The notes below the pieces were generated by a model, which was not told the DNA's origin, did not search any database, and worked only from the letters and a program-made list of their open reading frames with translations. A stretch of 25,310 nucleotides of DNA, taken from assembly GCA_964472295.1 (NCBI GenBank), contig CAYYJQ010000029.1, forward strand, positions 1 to 25,310. The letters run 5' to 3'. The position numbers and the translations under genes were made by a program. Shown in pieces: positions 21,877-25,310 of the stretch. Numbering within the stretch: position 1 is the stretch's first letter; each line of letters starts with the position of its first letter. Source of the DNA: JAJRZX01 sp964472295. GTDB lineage: Bacteria; Desulfobacterota; GWC2-55-46; JADFVP01.

Positions 21877-23634
21877 ATGATACCAAAGGACAAGATAGAC
21901 GAGGTCCGCGAGAGGACGAGCATAGTGCGGCTCATCGGCGAGTATGTGCCTCTGAAGAGGCGCGGCTCTAATTACATAGGGCTCTGTCCCTTTCACTCCG
22001 AGAAGACGCCGTCCTTTGCTGTCAACGAGGATAAGAAGATATTTCACTGTTTCGGCTGTCACGAGACCGGGAGCGCCATTACCTTTCTCATGAAGAAGGA
22101 CGGCATGACCTTTCCCGAGGCCGTGCGCGAACTGGCCTCGCGTTGCGGCGTCACCATAAAGGAAGAACGGGGCGCAAGGCGGGGCCAGAGGGATTCTCTC
22201 TATACGATAAACAGCGCGGCAGGGGATTACTTTGTGATGACGTTACATGGCAGTGAGGGTAGGGGCGCGCGGGCCTACCTTGAGAAGAGAGGGTATAGTG
22301 ACAGGGCCTTTCTTGAGGGCTTTGGCCTTGGGTACGCGCCCGAGGGTTGGAGCGGGCTTCTCCGCTATCTTGAGAAGGCGGGTTTTTCCCCTTCCCTTGC
22401 CGAGAAGGCAGGCCTTGTGTCCATGGGCAAGAGGGGCTATTACGACAGGTTTCGTGAGAGGCTCATCTTCCCCATAACAGACGTTCGCGGCCGTGTCATA
22501 GGTTTTGGCGGCAGGGCCCTTGGCGAGGGAGGGCCAAAGTATCTTAATTCTCCTGAGACGGAACTCTTCAAGAAGGGCGAGACTCTCTTTGGCCTCTCTC
22601 AGGCCCGGGCCGCCATAAAGGACAGGGGCTTTGCCATAGTGGTGGAGGGGTATTTTGATCTCCTTGCCATGCACGCCTCGGGCTTTACAAATACTGTTGC
22701 CACCCTTGGCACTGCTCTTACAAAGGGGCACTTAAGGGCGCTTCGCGGATACGCGGACTCTCTATATACGCTCTTTGACGCCGACGAGGCCGGCGTAAAG
22801 GCCGCGCTCCGGGGCATGGACCTCTTCATGGACGAGGACATGAGGTGCCGCGTCGTTACCCTCCCTTGCGCAAAAGACCCTGATGAGTTCCTCCGTGACC
22901 ACGGTCCAGGGGAGATGGAGAAGGCCATTGATGGGGCCGTGCCGCTCATGGAGTTCTTCCTGAGACGTCTGGAATCTGCCCATGACACTTCCACTGCCGA
23001 GGGCAAGGCGGCCTTTTTCGAGCGGGTCATCCCCTATATATCAAAGATAAAGAACATTGCCGAGCGGGATCACTATGTCTCTTATGTGGCAACCCTTCTT
23101 AAGATGCCCCCGGCTTCTCTCTATGAGGAACTTCGCGGCAGGGGACGGGCAGGGGCGGGTTCGAGGCCAGGCGCGGCCATGAATACGGGCGGCCCCGGGG
23201 CAGTGTCAGGAAGCATCGCGTCGCTTCGCGGAAGGACGCTAGTTGAGTACACGGTCCTCAAGGTAATAATCAATCACCCCGGGCTCTACGGCGCCAGGGT
23301 GAGAGAGGCTGTTGAGGCCTTCACTGACGAGGGGCTGAGAAAGGCCGGCGGCCTCATATGCAGGGTCCTCGAGGGGGCTGGCTCCCTCAGGATGGACGAA
23401 GTGGCCGAGGCCCTTCTCGGGGCCGGGCTACAGGGCTTTATCAAGACAGGGCTCCTCAGTGATGATGGATTTATAGATGACCCCGAGAAGATGCTCAAAG
23501 ATAGTTTGAAAAAGATACTGAAGAGGGGTAAACTTAAGGTGGCGACAGAGGACATGCTCGCCAGACTTGAGAGCTCCGGGCAGGTGGAACTCGCTCGGAT
23601 GATAAAAGAGAGGATTGGGAAAAAAGGTCCATAA
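21877..23634 (+). CDS. dnaG: DNA primase
   Basis: 585 residues from ATG 21877. The N-terminal CHC2 zinc finger is C37-X2-H40-X17-C58-X2-C61. The RNA polymerase core includes FPITDVRGRVIGFGGR. The Toprim motifs are EGYFD (257-261) and DADEAG (301-306), which bind metal. The C-terminal helicase-binding part begins near 430 after a Gly/Arg linker. Makes RNA primers for replication with DnaB. The frame is open upstream to 21790, but those codons are read from the stem-loop and T-rich sequence; primases start with a segment like MIPKDKIDEVRERTSIV, so ATG 21877 is right. The weak ribosome site TAAGG is 11 bases before it. rpoD follows closely, as in the classic macromolecular synthesis operon. Confidence 0.96.
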   Translation: MIPKDKIDEVRERTSIVRLIGEYVPLKRRGSNYIGLCPFHSEKTPSFAVNEDKKIFHCFGCHETGSAITFLMKKDGMTFPEAVRELASRCGVTIKEERGARRGQRDSLYTINSAAGDYFVMTLHGSEGRGARAYLEKRGYSDRAFLEGFGLGYAPEGWSGLLRYLEKAGFSPSLAEKAGLVSMGKRGYYDRFRERLIFPITDVRGRVIGFGGRALGEGGPKYLNSPETELFKKGETLFGLSQARAAIKDRGFAIVVEGYFDLLAMHASGFTNTVATLGTALTKGHLRALRGYADSLYTLFDADEAGVKAALRGMDLFMDEDMRCRVVTLPCAKDPDEFLRDHGPGEMEKAIDGAVPLMEFFLRRLESAHDTSTAEGKAAFFERVIPYISKIKNIAERDHYVSYVATLLKMPPASLYEELRGRGRAGAGSRPGAAMNTGGPGAVSGSIASLRGRTLVEYTVLKVIINHPGLYGARVREAVEAFTDEGLRKAGGLICRVLEGAGSLRMDEVAEALLGAGLQGFIKTGLLSDDGFIDDPEKMLKDSLKKILKRGKLKVATEDMLARLESSGQVELARMIKERIGKKGP

Positions 23635-23675
23635 TTTTTCTTCATCTTTTACCGGAATTGTTCGATAAATCCATT

Positions 23676-25202
23676 ATGGTCACATCGAAGGACTTGGAAA
23701 AAGGTGAGAACACGATTGTAGAGACCCCTCTGGCGCCACTTGACGATGGGGAGTCCCCGTCTGCTATTGTCCCTCCCGAGACCACCCCTTCCCCACCTTC
23801 CACCGCCTCGTTGCAACCCAGTGCCGTCAAGGATCTTGTAAGGGCCTATCTCAAGGAGATGGGGGCCGTACGTCTTCTTACAAGGGATGAGGAGGTGCAT
23901 CTTGCCAGGACCGTAGAGCAGGGTATGCGCGGTGTGGCTCAGTCTCTCCTAAAGACAAAAATCATAATAGAAGAACTCGACGCCCTCAAGGAGAGGCTCC
24001 TTAAGGCCGGCTCTGAGGATGAAGATGTGGTGGAGTCTGGCGAAGAGGTCATGCTCAGCGAAACGCCCCCGGATATTCACGATGTGCTCCGCAATATTGA
24101 TAAGGTTAAGAGAGCCGTCGCAAGGCGCGCTTCAGATAAAAAAGCGGGCAGAAGGCCTGGCAGTAAGTGCCTTGACCTCCTTGTTGATATTGATAAGCGC
24201 GCCGGAGTCTTCGCTTCGGCCATGGAGCGCCTTACTGAGTATGAGTCTGAGTGCAAGCGAGTAAGAAGGAAGATACGCCGACTTGAGAATGTGCTTGCCC
24301 GCGCGGGTAAGGGTAAGACGAAAAAGGGGGCGGCCCTGTTGCGTGGTAAGACCTTGAAAGATTTAAAGAAGGAGTTAAGCACCCTTTGTAATGAAGAAAA
24401 GGCCATTGTCAGCGGAGTTGGACTTGATTATGAGGAACTGGGAGAGACCCTTACGGCCATATATCTTCATGAACACGAGATAGGCGCGGCAAGAGAGCTC
24501 CTTATAAAGTCCAACCTTCGCCTTGTTGTGAGCATAGCGCGAAGATACCTTAACAGGGGCCTTCAGTTCATGGACCTCATACAGGAGGGCAACATAGGCC
24601 TCATGAGGGCCGTGGAAAAATTCGAGTATCAGCGGGGTTACAAGTTTTCCACCTATGCCACGTGGTGGATCCGCCAGGCCATATCACGCGCCATAGCCGA
24701 CCAGGCCCGTACCATTCGTATCCCCGTGCACATGATAGAGACCATAAACAAACTCCTTCGCACGGTCCACTATTTTGTGCAGGGCCGCGGAAGGGAGCCC
24801 ACCGTGGAAGAACTCAGCGAAGAACTCCTCCTGCCTGTTGAGAAGGTCAGAAAGATACTCAAGATGGCAAGGGAACCCATATCCCTGGAGACACCGGTGG
24901 GAGACGATGGAGACAGCCTCCTTGGGGACTTCATTGAGGACAAGGACGCCCTTGTGCCTCATGACGAGATGATGCTCAATGACCTTACGGGACGCATGAA
25001 CGAGGTCCTTTCCACACTGACACCGCGCGAAGAAAAGGTCCTTCGCATGAGGTTCGGCATAGGAGAATCGAGAGACCATACCCTTGAGGAGGTAGGGGCC
25101 TACTTTGACGTTACGAGGGAGAGGATACGCCAGATAGAGGCCAAGGCGCTCCGAAAACTCAGACATCCCAAGAGGTGCAGGAAACTGAAGTCCTTCTCAT
25201 AA
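23676..25202 (+). CDS. rpoD: Primary sigma factor (sigma-70)
   Basis: 508 residues from ATG 23676. Region 1.2 is at about 50-85 (LVRAYLKEMGAVRLLTRDEE), then a charged non-conserved insert (~85-265). Region 2 (ANLRLVVSIARRYLNRG-type core, FMDLIQEGNIGLMRAVEKF, STYATWWIRQAI) recognises and melts the -10. Region 3 follows (PTVEELSEELLLPVEKVRKIL), and region 4 (LTPREEKVLRMRFGIG, VTRERIRQIEAKAL) reads the -35. Region 1.1 appears reduced to a short acidic/Pro-rich N-terminus. An in-frame TTG at 23658 would add six residues; neither start has a clear ribosome site. It lies 41 bases after dnaG and is likely cotranscribed. Confidence 0.96.
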   Translation: MVTSKDLEKGENTIVETPLAPLDDGESPSAIVPPETTPSPPSTASLQPSAVKDLVRAYLKEMGAVRLLTRDEEVHLARTVEQGMRGVAQSLLKTKIIIEELDALKERLLKAGSEDEDVVESGEEVMLSETPPDIHDVLRNIDKVKRAVARRASDKKAGRRPGSKCLDLLVDIDKRAGVFASAMERLTEYESECKRVRRKIRRLENVLARAGKGKTKKGAALLRGKTLKDLKKELSTLCNEEKAIVSGVGLDYEELGETLTAIYLHEHEIGAARELLIKSNLRLVVSIARRYLNRGLQFMDLIQEGNIGLMRAVEKFEYQRGYKFSTYATWWIRQAISRAIADQARTIRIPVHMIETINKLLRTVHYFVQGRGREPTVEELSEELLLPVEKVRKILKMAREPISLETPVGDDGDSLLGDFIEDKDALVPHDEMMLNDLTGRMNEVLSTLTPREEKVLRMRFGIGESRDHTLEEVGAYFDVTRERIRQIEAKALRKLRHPKRCRKLKSFS

Positions 25203-25249
25203 AGACAGGCCCATTAAAAAAGGCTTAGAGATCAAGACCTTTCGCATTC

Positions 25250-25298
25250 TTAAAAAAAAATATATTTTTTATTAAAAATAAATAAATTTATCTTGACT
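25250..25298 (+). promoter_or_regulatory. A/T-rich UP-like tract and -35 box for a gene beyond the window
   Basis: A nearly pure A/T run (25251-25291) precedes TTGACT at 25293-25298, 95 bases after rpoD. A/T tracts directly upstream of a consensus -35 are typical of strong promoters such as those of tRNA or rRNA genes. The -10 box would fall past the right edge, so this is incomplete. Confidence 0.5.
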
Positions 25299-25310
25299 TT
25301 TTTCACGAAA

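Overview
The window is a 25 kb block of bacterial chromosome with every recognisable protein gene on the + strand. It carries core replication, recombination and transcription genes, so this is chromosome rather than plasmid or phage. The order SRP RNA-dnaX-ybaB-recR, a four-subunit ferredoxin-dependent 2-oxoacid oxidoreductase, and the run yqeY-(NIF3-like)-mutS2-dnaG-rpoD are typical of Deltaproteobacteria/Desulfobacterota or related anaerobic lineages such as Nitrospirota. No rRNA gene is present, so the lineage is an inference. One run of 100 N at 17387-17486 is flanked by the same 55 bp on both sides, which points to a draft or metagenome assembly.

Layout. (1) 1-1114: a gene tail, endonuclease III (nth), then a gene that ordinary gene calling breaks: a 74-codon glutaredoxin-like selenoprotein with two in-frame UGA codons. 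One UGA is in the UPYT redox motif and one is three codons from the end. Each is followed at a suitable distance by a hairpin that looks like a bacterial SECIS. (2) 1115-3925: a non-coding stretch, ndk, a globin-domain membrane protein with a PsiE-like C-terminus, a terminator, and rlmN. (3) 4010-6066: mtnP, then an array of decayed copies of the next gene's own translation start, then the PfkB-family kinase. (4) 6195-10290: envelope genes: a PilF-like TPR lipoprotein, RodZ, a zinc-ribbon/GAF protein, a secreted metallopeptidase and a DUF2155 lipoprotein. (5) 10332-10730: two tRNA-Ser genes and SRP RNA. (6) 10971-13979: dnaX, ybaB and recR. (7) 14186-17285: porGDAB. (8) 17332-18301: assembly gap, terminator, yqeY and a cluster of intergenic repeats that overruns the end of yqeY. 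(9) 18302-25202: NIF3-like protein, mutS2, dnaG and rpoD. The window ends in an A/T tract and a -35 box for a gene lying outside.

How the genes work together: DNA repair and replication (Nth, DnaX, YbaB, RecR, MutS2, DnaG), housekeeping transcription (RpoD), RNA modification (RlmN), purine and nucleotide metabolism (Ndk, MtnP), anaerobic 2-oxoacid oxidation (PorGDAB), and cell envelope or shape (TPR lipoprotein, RodZ, DUF2155 lipoprotein). A small dispersed stem-loop occurs four times between genes, with a compensatory base-pair change in one copy. The strongest unexplained signal is the two-selenocysteine gene at 890-1114.
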